Assembly: GCA_002159065.1 (NCBI GenBank) | Contig: LZRV01000066.1 | Coordinates: forward strand, 29,485 to 93,484 | Source of the DNA: Paenibacillaceae bacterium ZCTH02-B3 | Lineage (GTDB): Bacteria; Bacillota; Bacilli; Paenibacillales; Paenibacillaceae | Length of the DNA stretch: 64,000 bases | Reading direction: 5' to 3' | Part shown: piece by piece, positions 18,601-29,208 of the stretch | Layout of the letters: every line of letters begins with the position of its first letter | How positions within the stretch are numbered: the stretch's first letter is position 1 | Position numbers and translations under genes: made by a program | Notes under the pieces: model-generated | What the model saw: the letters and a program-made list of their open reading frames with translations, nothing else | Databases searched by the model: none | What the model was told of the DNA's origin: nothing

Positions 18601-18690
18601 GGCTCCGCTTCGGTGGGCGGACGGGAGCTTCGGTTGGCGGGTGAAAGCTTTGGTTGGCGGGCGGGAGCTTCGGTTGGCGGCAGAAATTCC
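18601..18690. repeat. Tandem 20-bp repeat
   Basis: Four head-to-tail units of 20 bases lie at 18611-18690, preceded by a partial unit. The core is CGGTTGGCGG(N5)AGCTT, for example CGGTTGGCGGGTGAAAGCTT. Units differ at a few positions. They follow the end of the TRIC-like gene and are not coding in any convincing frame. Confidence 0.7.
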
Positions 18691-18806
18691 AAAGCGCAGT
18701 TGATTGAGGCGTTCCAGGCGTTGCGCGGAATCCGGCACCGTTTGCTTCCACTCACCCACTCGGCTGATGGCCTTTTTGGGCTCGACCAAAAACATTCATA
18801 ACAGCA

Positions 18807-18987
18807 GCGACAAAAATGCCATTATTTTGGCCTGAAAACGGGGTTTCAGGCAAAATAACGGCATTTTGTGCGATTAAATTGGAAAAACCTGTGCGAATTC
18901 CGGAAAATCGGCTGAAAATAATGTCACGAATGTCGCAAAATGCCCCGAACTGCTTTGAAAACGGAAAAATAATGGCACTTTTGTCGC
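18807..18987. repeat. Cluster of four 22-bp dispersed repeats, two forming a long hairpin
   Basis: A 22-base element beginning GCGACAAAAATGCCATTATT occurs on the plus strand at 18807-18828. It recurs on the minus strand at 18852-18873, 18915-18936 and 18966-18987. The last copy differs from the first at one base. The first two face each other and form an imperfect hairpin of about 24 pairs with GGCCTGAAA/TTTCAGGC at its tip. The whole gap 18566-19408 (843 bases) otherwise holds only the tandem repeat and the pdh promoter. Confidence 0.65.
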
Positions 18988-19330
18988 AATTCGCGGCAGG
19001 TTTCCCATTCCGGCATTGTCGGCTGAGGGCAGGGCCGCCGACGCCCGGAGGCGCCGGCGGTTTTTGCATGGCCGGTTGCCGGTGAAACCTTGCCGCTTTC
19101 TTTTTCAGCCTCGCCATGCCGGCCGGGAGTGGCCGGTGGATTCGCGCCATTTCGTTTTCCGGCGGCTCTTCGTTCTGTGTCCGAACTTCGGACGGTTCAT
19201 GCATGCGGGAGTGCTTGGTTGGGAAAAACAAAGGAGGCAGGAGTTACTGTATTATATTATTAAATATACTGTTACAAATACATAGAACATTTCAATATCC
19301 GATCAATTTGAAAATAAATAGGTTTTTACC

Positions 19331-19360
19331 TTGACCAAATGAATATAACAGAAGTATAAT
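19331..19360 (+). promoter_or_regulatory. Sigma-A promoter of the pdh operon
   Basis: TTGACC (19331-19336) and TATAAT (19355-19360) are 18 bases apart. They lie about 50 bases before pdhA, in an AT-rich stretch that stands out from its surroundings. Confidence 0.75.
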
Positions 19361-19402
19361 GAATATGAAACAGGATCCTTTTTCGTCATTGAAAAGAGGT
19401 GA

Positions 19403-20515
<1,113 letters not shown>

Positions 20516-20549
20516 CGGATTGGCCGCGGGGTTGGAGGAGGGATACGGC

Positions 20550-21527
20550 ATGGCGCAAATGAACATGAAGGAAGCGATCCGCGACGCGCTTCGCACCGAG
20601 CTGGCGCGGGACCCGAACGTGCTCGTGTTCGGGGAGGACGTCGGCAAGGCCGGCGGCGTGTTTCGCGTGACGGAAGGGTTGCAGGCGGAATTCGGCGAAC
20701 ACCGGGTGTTCGACACGCCGCTGGCGGAATCGGCCATCGCCGGACTGGCGGTCGGTCTCGGAACCCAGGGTTTTCGGCCGGTCGCGGAAATCCAGTTTGT
20801 CGGGTTCATTTTCGAGGCGGCGGACCAGATGTTCGTGCAGGCGGCGCGGATGCGCTACCGTTCCGGCGGGCGGTACCACGCGCCCATCGTGTTCCGCACG
20901 CCGTTCGGCGGGGGCGTGAGGGCGGCGGAGCTGCACACCGATTCGCTGGAGGGCCTGGCGATGCAGACGCCGGGCATGAAGGTGGTCATCCCGTCCAATC
21001 CCTTCGATGCCAAGGGGCTGCTCATCTCGGCCATCCGCGACAACGACCCGGTCTTTTTCCTGGAACATCTGAACCTGTACCACGCCTACCGGGAAGAGGT
21101 GCCGGAAGGCGAATACACGGTGCCTCTCGGACAGGCCAGCATTGTGCGCGAGGGCAAGGACGTCACCATCGTGGCGTATGGTCTTATGGTGCATACATCC
21201 TTGAAGGCGGCGGAAGCGCTGGAGAAGGAAGGGGTGTCCGCGGAGGTGATCGACCTGCGGACCCTCATGCCGCCGGACATCGATACCATCGTCCGTTCCG
21301 TGCAAAAAACCGGCCGCGCGGTTGTGGTTCAGGAAGCGCAGCGGACGGCCGGCGCCGCGGCGGAGATCATCGCGCAGATCAACGAGAAGGCGATCCTGCA
21401 TCTGGAGGCGCCGGTGCTGCGCTGCGCGGGTCCGGACACTGCGTATCCCTTCGCGCAGATCGAGGACGAGTGGCTGCCCACGCCGTCCCGCGTGGCGGCT
21501 ACCGTCCGCAAGGTTTTGGAATTTTGA
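20550..21527 (+). CDS. pdhB: Pyruvate dehydrogenase E1 beta
   Basis: The 325-residue product has the usual E1-beta length. It shows [13 protein letters not shown] at the N-terminus, the [10 protein letters not shown] region, and [11 protein letters not shown]. It contributes the second half of the thiamine-diphosphate site. The ATG at 20550 is preceded by GGAGGAGGG. The gap from pdhA is 34 bases. Confidence 0.96.
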   Translation: MAQMNMKEAIRDALRTELARDPNVLVFGEDVGKAGGVFRVTEGLQAEFGEHRVFDTPLAESAIAGLAVGLGTQGFRPVAEIQFVGFIFEAADQMFVQAARMRYRSGGRYHAPIVFRTPFGGGVRAAELHTDSLEGLAMQTPGMKVVIPSNPFDAKGLLISAIRDNDPVFFLEHLNLYHAYREEVPEGEYTVPLGQASIVREGKDVTIVAYGLMVHTSLKAAEALEKEGVSAEVIDLRTLMPPDIDTIVRSVQKTGRAVVVQEAQRTAGAAAEIIAQINEKAILHLEAPVLRCAGPDTAYPFAQIEDEWLPTPSRVAATVRKVLEF

Positions 21528-21548
21528 GGCGGGGTGGTGGACCGCGGC

Positions 21549-22952
21549 ATGGCCAGATATGAATACCGTTTTCCGGAGCTGGGCGAAGGGCTGCACGAAG
21601 GGGAAATCGTAAAGATTCATATTGCCCCGGGCCAGACGGTGACCGACGACGACATCCTGATGGAAGTGCAGAACGACAAGGCCGTCATGGAAGTGCCCTG
21701 CCCGGTGAACGGCAAGGTGCTGGAAGTAACGGCAAGGGAAGGCCAGACGATGCGCGTCGGGGAACTGGTGGCGGTGTTCGAGGCGGAAGAAGAAATTCCC
21801 GGGCAGCCGGATGCGGCCGGGACCGGGGAAGCGGAGGCCGGACGGGAGCCGGGGGACGAAGCGGCCCGGGACGACGCGTACGGCGTGCGCGCTCCGGCGG
21901 GCGGCGAAATAGGCGAAATTCAAGACGGCGCCGCCGCGTCGCGAACCGCCGGCCGGGAAGACGCGGACCGACCGGACATGCTCATCCTGGCGACGCCGGG
22001 CGTACGCCGGCTGGCCCGCGAAATGGGCGTCGATATCCGACGCGTGCGCGGCACCGGCAAGAACGGCCGGATCACCCGGGAAGACGTGCTGGCGGCCGCC
22101 GCAGGCGGAACGGGCGGGTCCCCGGAAGGGCCGTCCGGATTGCCGGCGGCGGCAGGGGCGGCACCGGCCGGGAAGCCGGCGGAAGCGGCCGCGCCCGATC
22201 CGGCCGTTCTGAAGGGTCCGGTGCCCGGGCCTGCTCCGTTGACCGACGACCCGGCCGAATCGCGCATCCCGTTCAAGGGCATCCGCAAGGCCATCGCCTC
22301 CGCCATGGTGAAGTCCGCCTTCACGGCGCCGCATGTGACACTGATGGACGAGGCCGACGTTTCGGCCCTGGTGGCCCTGCGGGAACGGGCGAAACCCATC
22401 GCCGAGCAGAAGGGCGTGAAGCTCACGTACCTGCCGTTCATCGTCAAGGCGCTGGTGGCGGCCTGCCGCGAGTTTCCCGTGATGAACGCCTCCCTCGACG
22501 AAGCGGCGGGGGAAATCGTCCTGAAAAAACACTGCCACGTCGGCATCGCCACCGATACGGACCAGGGCTTGCTGGTGCCGGTCGTCTTCCACGCCGACCG
22601 CAAGAATATCTGGACCATCGCCGGCGAGATCCGGGACCTGGCCGCCCGGGCGCGGGAAGGAAAGCTCGCCCCGCATGAAATGCGCGGCAGCACCATCACG
22701 ATCACCAACATCGGCTCGGCGGGCGGGCTCTTTTTCACCCCCGTCATCAACCCGCCGGAAGCGGCCATCCTCGGCACCGGACGCATCACGGAAAGACCGG
22801 TGGTCAAAAACGGCGAAATCGCCGTCGCGCCTATGATGGCCCTTTCCTTGAGCTTCGACCACCGGCTGGTCGACGGCGCAACGGCGCAAGGATTCCTGAA
22901 CCGCATCAAACAGCTGCTCGCGGATCCGGAGCTGCTGCTGTTGGAGGTGTGA
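21549..22952 (+). CDS. pdhC: Dihydrolipoamide acetyltransferase E2
   Basis: The E2 core protein has 467 residues. One lipoyl domain covers about 1-80, with the lipoylated lysine in NDKAVMEV. An acidic linker follows. The E1/E3-binding domain at about 140-180 reads [13 protein letters not shown]. An Ala/Pro/Gly hinge comes next, and the C-terminal acyltransferase domain ends with the catalytic DHRLVDGA. The ATG at 21549 follows AGGCGGGGTGG. A GTG at 21534 is in frame but too near the pdhB stop. Confidence 0.96.
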   Translation: MARYEYRFPELGEGLHEGEIVKIHIAPGQTVTDDDILMEVQNDKAVMEVPCPVNGKVLEVTAREGQTMRVGELVAVFEAEEEIPGQPDAAGTGEAEAGREPGDEAARDDAYGVRAPAGGEIGEIQDGAAASRTAGREDADRPDMLILATPGVRRLAREMGVDIRRVRGTGKNGRITREDVLAAAAGGTGGSPEGPSGLPAAAGAAPAGKPAEAAAPDPAVLKGPVPGPAPLTDDPAESRIPFKGIRKAIASAMVKSAFTAPHVTLMDEADVSALVALRERAKPIAEQKGVKLTYLPFIVKALVAACREFPVMNASLDEAAGEIVLKKHCHVGIATDTDQGLLVPVVFHADRKNIWTIAGEIRDLAARAREGKLAPHEMRGSTITITNIGSAGGLFFTPVINPPEAAILGTGRITERPVVKNGEIAVAPMMALSLSFDHRLVDGATAQGFLNRIKQLLADPELLLLEV

Positions 22953-22955
22953 CCC

Positions 22956-24377
22956 ATGGTCGTGGGCGACGCGTCCCTCGAAATCGACGTTCTCGTCATC
23001 GGCGGCGGGCCGGGCGGATACGTGGCGGCCATTCGCGCCGCGCAGCTGGGCCGGCGGGTGATCATCGCCGACAAGGGCAAGTGGGGCGGCGTCTGCCTCA
23101 ACGTCGGCTGCATCCCGTCAAAGGCCCTCATCCAGGCGGCGCACCAGTATGAAGCGGTGCGAAACGCGGATCGGTTCGGAATCCTCGCGGACAACGTCCG
23201 GGTGGATTTCGCGAAGGTGCAGGCATACAAGGAATCGGTGGTCGGACGGATGAGCCGGGGCGTGGAGGCGCTGCTCAAGGCGAACGGCGTGCAACTGTTT
23301 CAGGGCGAGGCCATGTTCATCAGCGACCGGGAAGCGCGCCTGTTCAACGATCGGGAGGCCCCCCGTTACCGCTTTGAACACTGCATCATCGCCACGGGGT
23401 CGCGGCCCGTGGAGCTCAAGGGATTTCCCTTCGGCGGGCGGATTCTTTCCTCGACCGAAGCGCTCGCCTTGCGGGAAGTGCCGGAACGCCTCGCCGTGAT
23501 CGGCGGCGGCTACATCGGCGTCGAACTGGGGCAAATGTACGCGAAATTTGGCGCAAAGGTGACCGTATTGGAAGCCGCCGACTCGATCCTGCCCGGATTT
23601 GACCCGGATCTCACCCGCCTTGCCGCGAAACGGTTGGCCGGGTCCGGCGCGCAAATCGTCACCAAGGCCAGGGCGCTGGACGCCGAACAGAACGAACGGG
23701 AAGTGACGGTCACCTACGAGGCGGACGGCAAGACGCAGAGGGTGACGGCGGACTACCTGCTCGTCACCGTCGGGCGCCGGCCAAACACCGACGGGGATTT
23801 CGGGCTGGAACTCGCCGGCGTCAGCGTCAACGATCGGGGTCTCATCGAAGTGGACGGGCAATGCCGCACGAGCAATCCGCGCATTTTCGCCGTCGGCGAC
23901 GTGGTGCCGGGCCCGGCCCTGGCTCACAAGGCGTCCTATGAGGGGAAAGTTGCGGCGGAAGCCATCGCCGGTCTGCCGGCGAAAATCGATTACAAATGCA
24001 TCCCCGCCGTCGTGTTCGCCGATCCGGAATGCGCCAGCGTCGGCTATACGGAACGGGAAGCGCAAGAAAAGGGCTTTGACCCCGTCGCGGTCCGGTTTCC
24101 GTTCGCCGCAAACGGAAGGGCCGTCACGCTTGGCGATACGGAAGGGTTCGTCAAGATCGTCGCGGACCGGAAAACGGGGCTCTTGCTGGGCGCGCATATC
24201 GCGGGGGCGGAAGCGTCCGATCTCATTTCCGAATTCGCCCTGGCGATCGAGATGGGGGCAACGGCGGAAGATCTCGCGCTCACCATCCATCCGCACCCGA
24301 CGCTGGGGGAAATGGCGATGGACGCCGCGGAGCTTGTCCTCGGCCGGCCGATCCATGTGCCTCCCGCGAAGGCGTAA
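22956..24377 (+). CDS. pdhD: Dihydrolipoamide dehydrogenase E3
   Basis: E3 re-oxidises the lipoyl groups of E2 with NAD+. The 473-residue protein has the FAD-binding [10 protein letters not shown], the redox cysteines in [13 protein letters not shown], a second dinucleotide motif [23 protein letters not shown], and the C-terminal His-Glu pair in HPHPTLGE. The ATG is 3 bases after the pdhC stop, with TTGGAGGTG in the end of pdhC. It closes the operon and is followed by a strong terminator. Confidence 0.96.
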   Translation: MVVGDASLEIDVLVIGGGPGGYVAAIRAAQLGRRVIIADKGKWGGVCLNVGCIPSKALIQAAHQYEAVRNADRFGILADNVRVDFAKVQAYKESVVGRMSRGVEALLKANGVQLFQGEAMFISDREARLFNDREAPRYRFEHCIIATGSRPVELKGFPFGGRILSSTEALALREVPERLAVIGGGYIGVELGQMYAKFGAKVTVLEAADSILPGFDPDLTRLAAKRLAGSGAQIVTKARALDAEQNEREVTVTYEADGKTQRVTADYLLVTVGRRPNTDGDFGLELAGVSVNDRGLIEVDGQCRTSNPRIFAVGDVVPGPALAHKASYEGKVAAEAIAGLPAKIDYKCIPAVVFADPECASVGYTEREAQEKGFDPVAVRFPFAANGRAVTLGDTEGFVKIVADRKTGLLLGAHIAGAEASDLISEFALAIEMGATAEDLALTIHPHPTLGEMAMDAAELVLGRPIHVPPAKA

Positions 24378-24398
24378 CGGAAAAACATCGGACCGTGA

Positions 24399-24436
24399 AA
24401 CCTCCCGCGCCGCAAGGCGCGGGAGGCTTTTTTTCC
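24399..24436 (+). terminator. Terminator of the pdh operon
   Basis: CCTCCCGCGCC and GGCGCGGGAGG form an 11-bp stem with a GCAA loop, followed by CTTTTTTTTCC. This is a textbook intrinsic terminator. Confidence 0.9.
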
Positions 24437-24452
24437 AACAAGGGCCAAACCA

Positions 24453-24461
24453 TGTTACAAT
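24453..24461 (+). promoter_or_regulatory. Promoter of thyA
   Basis: TGTTACAAT is an extended -10 (TGN-TACAAT), with TTTCCA 18 bases upstream as a weak -35. It lies just past the pdh terminator and 47 bases before thyA. Confidence 0.5.
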
Positions 24462-24507
24462 ACAAGGGACGGCTTGTCTCCGACTATGCGAAAAAGGGTG
24501 TTGCTTC

Positions 24508-25302
24508 TTGCGCCAGTACCTGGATCTTTTGCGGGACGTTCTGGAAAACGGGGTCCCCAAACCGGACCGGACGGGCACGGGAACGATCTCGGTGTTCGGC
24601 CGGCAGATGCGCTTCGACCTTTCCAAAGGCTTTCCGCTGGTCACCACGAAGCGGATCCACATCCGGTCGGTGGTGCATGAACTGCTCTGGTTTTTGCGGG
24701 GGGACACCAATATCCGCTACCTGCACGAGAACGGCGTGACGATCTGGGACGAGTGGGCCGACGAGAACGGCGACCTCGGGCCGGTGTACGGGGCGCAGTG
24801 GCGCGCCTGGACGGCGCCGGACGGGCGCAGGATCGACCAGATCGCGCAGGTGGTGGAATCCATTCGGAAAAATCCGGATTCCCGCCGCCATATCGTCAGC
24901 GCCTGGAACGTGGCGGACATCGACAGAATGAAGCTGCCGCCGTGCCATCTGTTGTTCCAGTTCTACGTGTCGGGCGGAAAACTGTCCTGCATGCTGACGA
25001 TGCGTTCCGTGGACACGTTCCTCGGTCTTCCCTTCAACATCGCCGAATACGCGCTTCTGACGCATATGGTCGCGCAGCAGTGCGATCTGGAACCCGGCGA
25101 GTTCATCTGGTCGGGGGGAGACGTCCACATCTATCTCAACCATCTCGAACAGGTGAAACTCCAGCTCACCCGGGAGCCGTACCCGCTGCCGCAGCTGGTC
25201 ATCAAGCGGAAGCCGCCTTCCATTTTCGATTATGTCTATGAAGATTTCGAATTTGCGGGCTATCAGCATCATCCGGCCATCAAGGCGCCGGTCGCCGTGT
25301 GA
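24508..25302 (+). CDS. thyA: Thymidylate synthase
   Basis: ThyA makes dTMP from dUMP with methylene-tetrahydrofolate. The 264-residue length equals that of E. coli ThyA. The active-site cysteine is in [10 protein letters not shown], the folate and dUMP contacts in [10 protein letters not shown] and [12 protein letters not shown], and the C-terminus ends in APVAV. The TTG at 24508 gives the standard start [20 protein letters not shown] is 8 bases upstream. dfrA follows, as often seen, since it regenerates the folate. Confidence 0.95.
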   Translation: MRQYLDLLRDVLENGVPKPDRTGTGTISVFGRQMRFDLSKGFPLVTTKRIHIRSVVHELLWFLRGDTNIRYLHENGVTIWDEWADENGDLGPVYGAQWRAWTAPDGRRIDQIAQVVESIRKNPDSRRHIVSAWNVADIDRMKLPPCHLLFQFYVSGGKLSCMLTMRSVDTFLGLPFNIAEYALLTHMVAQQCDLEPGEFIWSGGDVHIYLNHLEQVKLQLTREPYPLPQLVIKRKPPSIFDYVYEDFEFAGYQHHPAIKAPVAV

Positions 25303-25363
25303 GCGGCTTCCGGCGGACACAGGTCCGATCCCGGCCCGAAAAGGAGCAAAAGGGAGGTAAACC

Positions 25364-25852
25364 GTGCCCGTCACCCTGATCGCCGCCGTGGCGCGCAACG
25401 GCGTGATCGGTGCCGACAACCGGCTGCCGTGGCGGCTTCCCGCCGATCTGGCCTATTTCAAACAGCAAACCATGGGCAAAACGGTGCTGATGGGCGCCGC
25501 CACCTGGCGTTCGATCGGGCGGCCGCTGCCCGGAAGGCGAAACGTGGTGCTTTCGCGGAGCATGGAAAGGGCGCCGGAGGGATGCGAGCTCGTCCGTTCC
25601 GTCGAGGACGCCCTGCGCCTTTATGGAGACGGGGAGCTCATGGTCATCGGGGGCGCGGAGATCTACCGTTCTTTCCTGCCATATGCGGATCGCATGCTGA
25701 TCACCGAAATCGACGCCGAATTCGAAGGGGATGCCCGTTTTCCGGATTTTGACCGAAACGAATGGAAACTGGCGTCGCGGACGCCCGGGGTGACGGACGA
25801 AAAAAATCCGTTTCCCCACGCGTTCTGCGTCTATGAACGGATTCGCCGTTGA
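25364..25852 (+). CDS. dfrA: Dihydrofolate reductase
   Basis: DHFR reduces dihydrofolate produced by ThyA. The 162-residue protein has the N-terminal LIAAVARNGVIGADNRLPWRLP, the NADPH-binding MGAATWRSIGRPLPGRRNVVLSR and VIGGAEIYRSF; the substrate-binding acid is the Asp/Glu position near residue 27. The GTG at 25364 follows GGGAGGTAAACC. It is co-directional with thyA, with a 61-base gap. Confidence 0.95.
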   Translation: MPVTLIAAVARNGVIGADNRLPWRLPADLAYFKQQTMGKTVLMGAATWRSIGRPLPGRRNVVLSRSMERAPEGCELVRSVEDALRLYGDGELMVIGGAEIYRSFLPYADRMLITEIDAEFEGDARFPDFDRNEWKLASRTPGVTDEKNPFPHAFCVYERIRR

Positions 25853-25901
25853 CGGATTCGCTTTTTTTCGGATTCGCCAGGCAATCGGGAGGGAGAACCG
25901 C

Positions 25902-27386
25902 TTGAACGGCCCGACCCTGCTGTCCGGAAGCGAAATCGGTCTCATCCGCCGTTATGTGGCAACCAAATACGCCCATCTTCCCGCTGCGCGCCGCGCCGAC
26001 ATCGTGGCCGACGCCATCCGCCGCGCGGTGTTCCGGCGGCTGCCGGCCTTGCCGCACGCCTGGCGTCTCGAGCTGGCGGAAGAGCTGATCCGCCGCTGCC
26101 TGGTCCTGGAGCGGCGCGACATCCGCCGGGAAGACGTGCTGGCCGTGTGCGCCGGGCGCAAATGGGACGAACGACTGATCCGCGAAGCCGTCACGGCCTG
26201 GGCGCAGTGGGAAGCGCCCGAAGACGCGGCCGCCGGAACCCCCGCGGGGGTTATGGCCCCCGGATCCGGGGAGTCCGCGCGGAAGCCGGCGTCGCTTGCG
26301 GCGGAAGTCCGGGGTGAACCGGCACAGGCGACAGCGCCGGAGGAAAAGGGCGTGTCGCATCCGCCATCCGTTTTTTCGGTAGCCGGGAGCGTTCCGTTGC
26401 TGCCGTCCGCGTCGGAAATCCTGAACGCTTCCCCGCCGTCCGTGTCGGAAAGCCGGGAGGCCCAGGCGCCGCCGGCCGCCGTGGAGCCGGCGCCAATCCT
26501 GCCGACTGCTGTTCCGACCTTGGCCATGCAGACCTCGGCATCGGCGGTGCCGGCAGCGGACCGGAACAGGGCGGAGGAACCCTTGGCCGGAAATGGAACG
26601 ACAGGCAGCCAAACGGTGTCGTTCCTGCCCCGGATCCTTTGCCGGTTGCGTTCTCCGGGCCGGAGACCGGTTCCGGCCGCCTTGGTCTTTGCAGGGACGG
26701 GCGCCGCGGCCGTTTCGGCGGCAGAGAGGCCGGCGTCGAGTCCGTCTCCCGTCGCCTGGGCGGCCGCCGCCTTCCTGCTGACGGCCGGAATCTGGTTCGC
26801 CTTGCCAAAGTCCGCCCACGAGGAACCGGCGGTCCCGGCCGAGCCTCAACCGCGCGCGGCCGCGGAAAAAACCGTGCCGGAAGCCGTCCCGGCGCCGGCG
26901 GACGAACCGGGCATGCCTCCGGAATTCCGTTACGCCGAATTTGACCGGGAAGCGGTCAAAACCTATCTTCGTTCCCGTGATTCGCTCCTTGCGGAAGAGC
27001 CGTATTTCGGCGCGATCGTGGAAAGCGGGAGGGAGCACGACGTGCATCCGCTCCTCTTGTTCGCCATCGCCGGCCAGGAACAGGGATTCGTGCCGAAAAC
27101 GCACAAATACGCGGAGCAAATTGCCAACAATCCGTTCAATGTCTATGAAAGTTGGGAAAAATACAACACGGATATCCGCGACTCCGCCGACATCGCCGCG
27201 CGCACCGTCGCCAATCTGGCCGGCCGGCGGCCGGCGGGGTACGACCCTTTTCTCTGGCTCAATACCCGGTACGCCGAAGATCCGGCTTGGGCGGACGGGG
27301 TGCGCTGGTTTTTCGACAAGCTCGTTTCCGTCTCGAAGGGAGAGAACCTGCCGGCTTCATCCGCCGTTTCGCCTTCGTCGTCATGA
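25902..27386 (+). CDS. Membrane-anchored glucosaminidase/lysozyme-like protein
   Basis: The 494-residue protein has three parts. Residues 1-100 are a basic, helix-rich cytoplasmic domain (RRYVATKYAHLP, RLELAEELIRRC). Residues 110-275 are a Pro/Ala/Glu-rich linker. One membrane segment near 290-310 (AWAAAAFLLTAGIWFAL) follows. The C-terminal 130 residues, outside the cell, read HDVHPLLLFAIAGQEQGFV and NNPFNVYESW, like the lysozyme-fold glucosaminidase group with Glu in GQEQ as likely catalyst. The TTG at 25902 after GGGAGGGAG is preferred over an ATG at 25833 that overlaps dfrA. A peptidoglycan role is inferred. Confidence 0.7.
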   Translation: MNGPTLLSGSEIGLIRRYVATKYAHLPAARRADIVADAIRRAVFRRLPALPHAWRLELAEELIRRCLVLERRDIRREDVLAVCAGRKWDERLIREAVTAWAQWEAPEDAAAGTPAGVMAPGSGESARKPASLAAEVRGEPAQATAPEEKGVSHPPSVFSVAGSVPLLPSASEILNASPPSVSESREAQAPPAAVEPAPILPTAVPTLAMQTSASAVPAADRNRAEEPLAGNGTTGSQTVSFLPRILCRLRSPGRRPVPAALVFAGTGAAAVSAAERPASSPSPVAWAAAAFLLTAGIWFALPKSAHEEPAVPAEPQPRAAAEKTVPEAVPAPADEPGMPPEFRYAEFDREAVKTYLRSRDSLLAEEPYFGAIVESGREHDVHPLLLFAIAGQEQGFVPKTHKYAEQIANNPFNVYESWEKYNTDIRDSADIAARTVANLAGRRPAGYDPFLWLNTRYAEDPAWADGVRWFFDKLVSVSKGENLPASSAVSPSSS

Positions 27387-27458
27387 AAAAATTCCAGGGA
27401 ATTCATCGTCCGTCATCCGGCCAAAACCTCTTCATCCCGAAAAACCGAAGGTGAAGCG

Positions 27459-28808
27459 ATGCCGATGGACAACGCAACTTCCGCCAAACCGGCCGCCGCG
27501 GCGAAGCGCAGGGCGGGGCTGATCCTCGTTTTGCCGGCCGTCCTGGCGCTTTACACGGCGGTCAACTATTATGTGGGCTGGCACGGCGAGCTCATGCTCC
27601 GGGCGCTGGACGCATCCCGATTTGCCGGGATCTATTGGACGCTGTTCGCCCTGGCGGCTTTCGGCCTGCTCCTCGGAAGGCTGCCGGGCCTGCCCGGCGC
27701 CGCGAAGCGCCTGCTCAAGGTGGCCGGATACTGCCATTTCGGCGTGCTGCAATACGCGCTGCTGCTTCTGCCCCTGGCCGATCTGGCCTATCTCGCGGCA
27801 AAACCGTCATCCGCGGAGCCGGAATCCGTCCGCCGCCTCGTTCTCCTCCTGGGCGGCGCGGTGCTGGCGCTGATGGCGGCCGTGTTCGCGCGGGGCTTCC
27901 GGAATGCCCGGTCGCCGGTCGTGCGCGCCCATGATCTGGAAATCCCGAAACCGGCGGGCCGCATCCGGCGGTTGCACATCGCCGTCGTTTCGGACCTGCA
28001 TCTGGGCCACCTCGTCGGCAACCGGCACCTGGACCGCCTCCTGCGGGAAATGAACCGGCTGCGGCCGGATCTCATCCTCCTGGCGGGAGATGTCATCGAC
28101 GACGACATCGAGCCCTACATCCGCAACCGGATGGGCGAACGGTTGAAGCGGCTGCGGGCGCCGCTTGGCGTTTACGCCGTGCTGGGCAACCACGAATACT
28201 ACAGCGGAAAAATCGAGGCGTTCGTCCGGGAAATGGCGGATGCGGGCATCACCGTTCTGCGGGACGAGGCGAAGCTGGTGGGCGGAGCGTTCTACGTCGT
28301 CGGGCGCAAGGACAGGACCGCGGAATCCGCCGACCCGGAAGGCCGCAAACCCGTCGCTTCGCTGGTCGCGCCGCTGGATGCGGCAAAGCCGATCCTGGTC
28401 ATGGACCATCAGCCGACGTCGTACGGCGAAGCGGAAGCGGCCGGAGCCGACCTCATGATTTCCGGCCATACGCACCGCGGGCAGATGGCCCCCAACCACT
28501 GGATCACACGCCGCCTCTTCGAACTGGACTGGGGCTACAAGCGGAAGGGAAACATGCACGCCGTCGTCTCCAGCGGCTTCGGCACCTGGGGCCCTCCGCT
28601 CCGCCTCATGAGCCGTTCGGAAATCGTGCTGCTTCGCGTCCGCTTTGCGGAACCGTCGGAGGCGGGGGCGGAACATGCGCTTCAAACGGAACCGTCGGAG
28701 GCGGGGGCGGAACGCGCGGTTCAACCGGAAGCCGCAGGCCGGGCGGAACCGTCCGCTCCGGAGAGCGCCCCGGACCCGCAGGCCCCGGAACGCGGCCCGG
28801 CCCTATAA
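27459..28808 (+). CDS. Membrane calcineurin-like metallophosphoesterase
   Basis: The 449-residue protein has four hydrophobic N-terminal segments (about 18-40, 60-78, 95-112, 128-145), then a metallophosphoesterase domain with all metal motifs: SDLHLGH, GDVIDDD, GNHEYYSG and SGHTHRGQ. It resembles YkuE/YpbG-type enzymes; the substrate is unknown. The C-terminal 55 residues are Pro/Glu/Ala-rich. They include two copies of a 13-residue unit from a 39-base tandem repeat (28649-28726). The ATG at 27459 follows GAAGGTGAAG. Confidence 0.85.
   Translation: MPMDNATSAKPAAAAKRRAGLILVLPAVLALYTAVNYYVGWHGELMLRALDASRFAGIYWTLFALAAFGLLLGRLPGLPGAAKRLLKVAGYCHFGVLQYALLLLPLADLAYLAAKPSSAEPESVRRLVLLLGGAVLALMAAVFARGFRNARSPVVRAHDLEIPKPAGRIRRLHIAVVSDLHLGHLVGNRHLDRLLREMNRLRPDLILLAGDVIDDDIEPYIRNRMGERLKRLRAPLGVYAVLGNHEYYSGKIEAFVREMADAGITVLRDEAKLVGGAFYVVGRKDRTAESADPEGRKPVASLVAPLDAAKPILVMDHQPTSYGEAEAAGADLMISGHTHRGQMAPNHWITRRLFELDWGYKRKGNMHAVVSSGFGTWGPPLRLMSRSEIVLLRVRFAEPSEAGAEHALQTEPSEAGAERAVQPEAAGRAEPSAPESAPDPQAPERGPAL
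28649..28726 (+). repeat. 39-bp tandem duplication in the metallophosphoesterase tail
   Basis: Two adjacent 39-base copies begin GGAACCGTCGGAGGCGG and differ mainly at their ends. They keep the frame and encode two EPSEAGAE-containing units. Confidence 0.8.
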
Positions 28809-28901
28809 CACGCCTGATCGAAATAAAATTGCGAGATATCTCCAGCCTGAAGGAGAAAAAAGCCAACCAGTCCGGGAAAATTTGCCGCTATTCCGATTTT
28901 C

Positions 28902-28928
28902 CGCCCGTTGAAAATCAACGGGCGTTTT
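28902..28928 (+). terminator. Terminator after the metallophosphoesterase
   Basis: CGCCCGTTGA and TCAACGGGCG form a 10-bp stem with a short A loop, followed by TTTTCATT. The -35 of the next promoter lies inside this stem. Confidence 0.8.
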
Positions 28929-28937
28929 CATTATCAT
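28908..28937 (+). promoter_or_regulatory. Sigma-A promoter of the CIRCE-controlled operon
   Basis: TTGAAA (28908-28913) and TATCAT (28932-28937) are 18 bases apart. The predicted start point falls at the left edge of the CIRCE element, the classical arrangement in heat-shock operons. Confidence 0.6.
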
Positions 28938-28942
28938 GAAAA

Positions 28943-28968
28943 TAGCACTCTTGTCATGAGAGTGCTAA
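28943..28968 (+). promoter_or_regulatory. CIRCE operator (HrcA site)
   Basis: TAGCACTC, a 9-base spacer and GAGTGCTAA match the CIRCE consensus (TTAGCACTC-N9-GAGTGCTAA) at 17 of 18 arm positions, counting the preceding A as the only mismatch. CIRCE binds the heat-shock repressor HrcA and normally stands before groESL or the dnaK operon. Here the next gene downstream is a sugar-nucleotide transferase and no chaperone gene is in the window. Confidence 0.85.
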
Positions 28969-29063
28969 CATTGTCGATGCAGGAGGAGTTGGCAGGAACC
29001 CGGCCACAAGAGGATAGCAAGCGAAAGTATCCGGATTCCCGAATTCCTTTTCATATCTCCGCG

Positions 29064-29153
29064 AAGAAGACACGACAGATGCCTTGTCTGCCAGGTGGGG
29101 GAAGTTTCCGACGCCCGATCCTGAGGGGAATCTGTACTGACGTCTTCTTTTTT
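29064..29153 (+). terminator. Large leader hairpin with T tract
   Basis: AAGAAGAC (29064-29071) pairs with GTCTTCTT (29142-29149), and ACAGAT (29075-29080) pairs with ATCTGT (29130-29135). Six T residues end at 29153. An alternative small hairpin CAGA...TCTG (29076-29090) would compete. It lies in the 265-base leader between the CIRCE site and the first gene, so it may be an attenuator. The 400-base gap 28809-29208 holds the terminator, promoter, CIRCE and this structure. Confidence 0.45.
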
Positions 29154-29208
29154 CGTTCCGCAGCGCTTGCGAGGAATGGCCGGGAAATATGGAAAGGAGG
29201 AGGTATCC

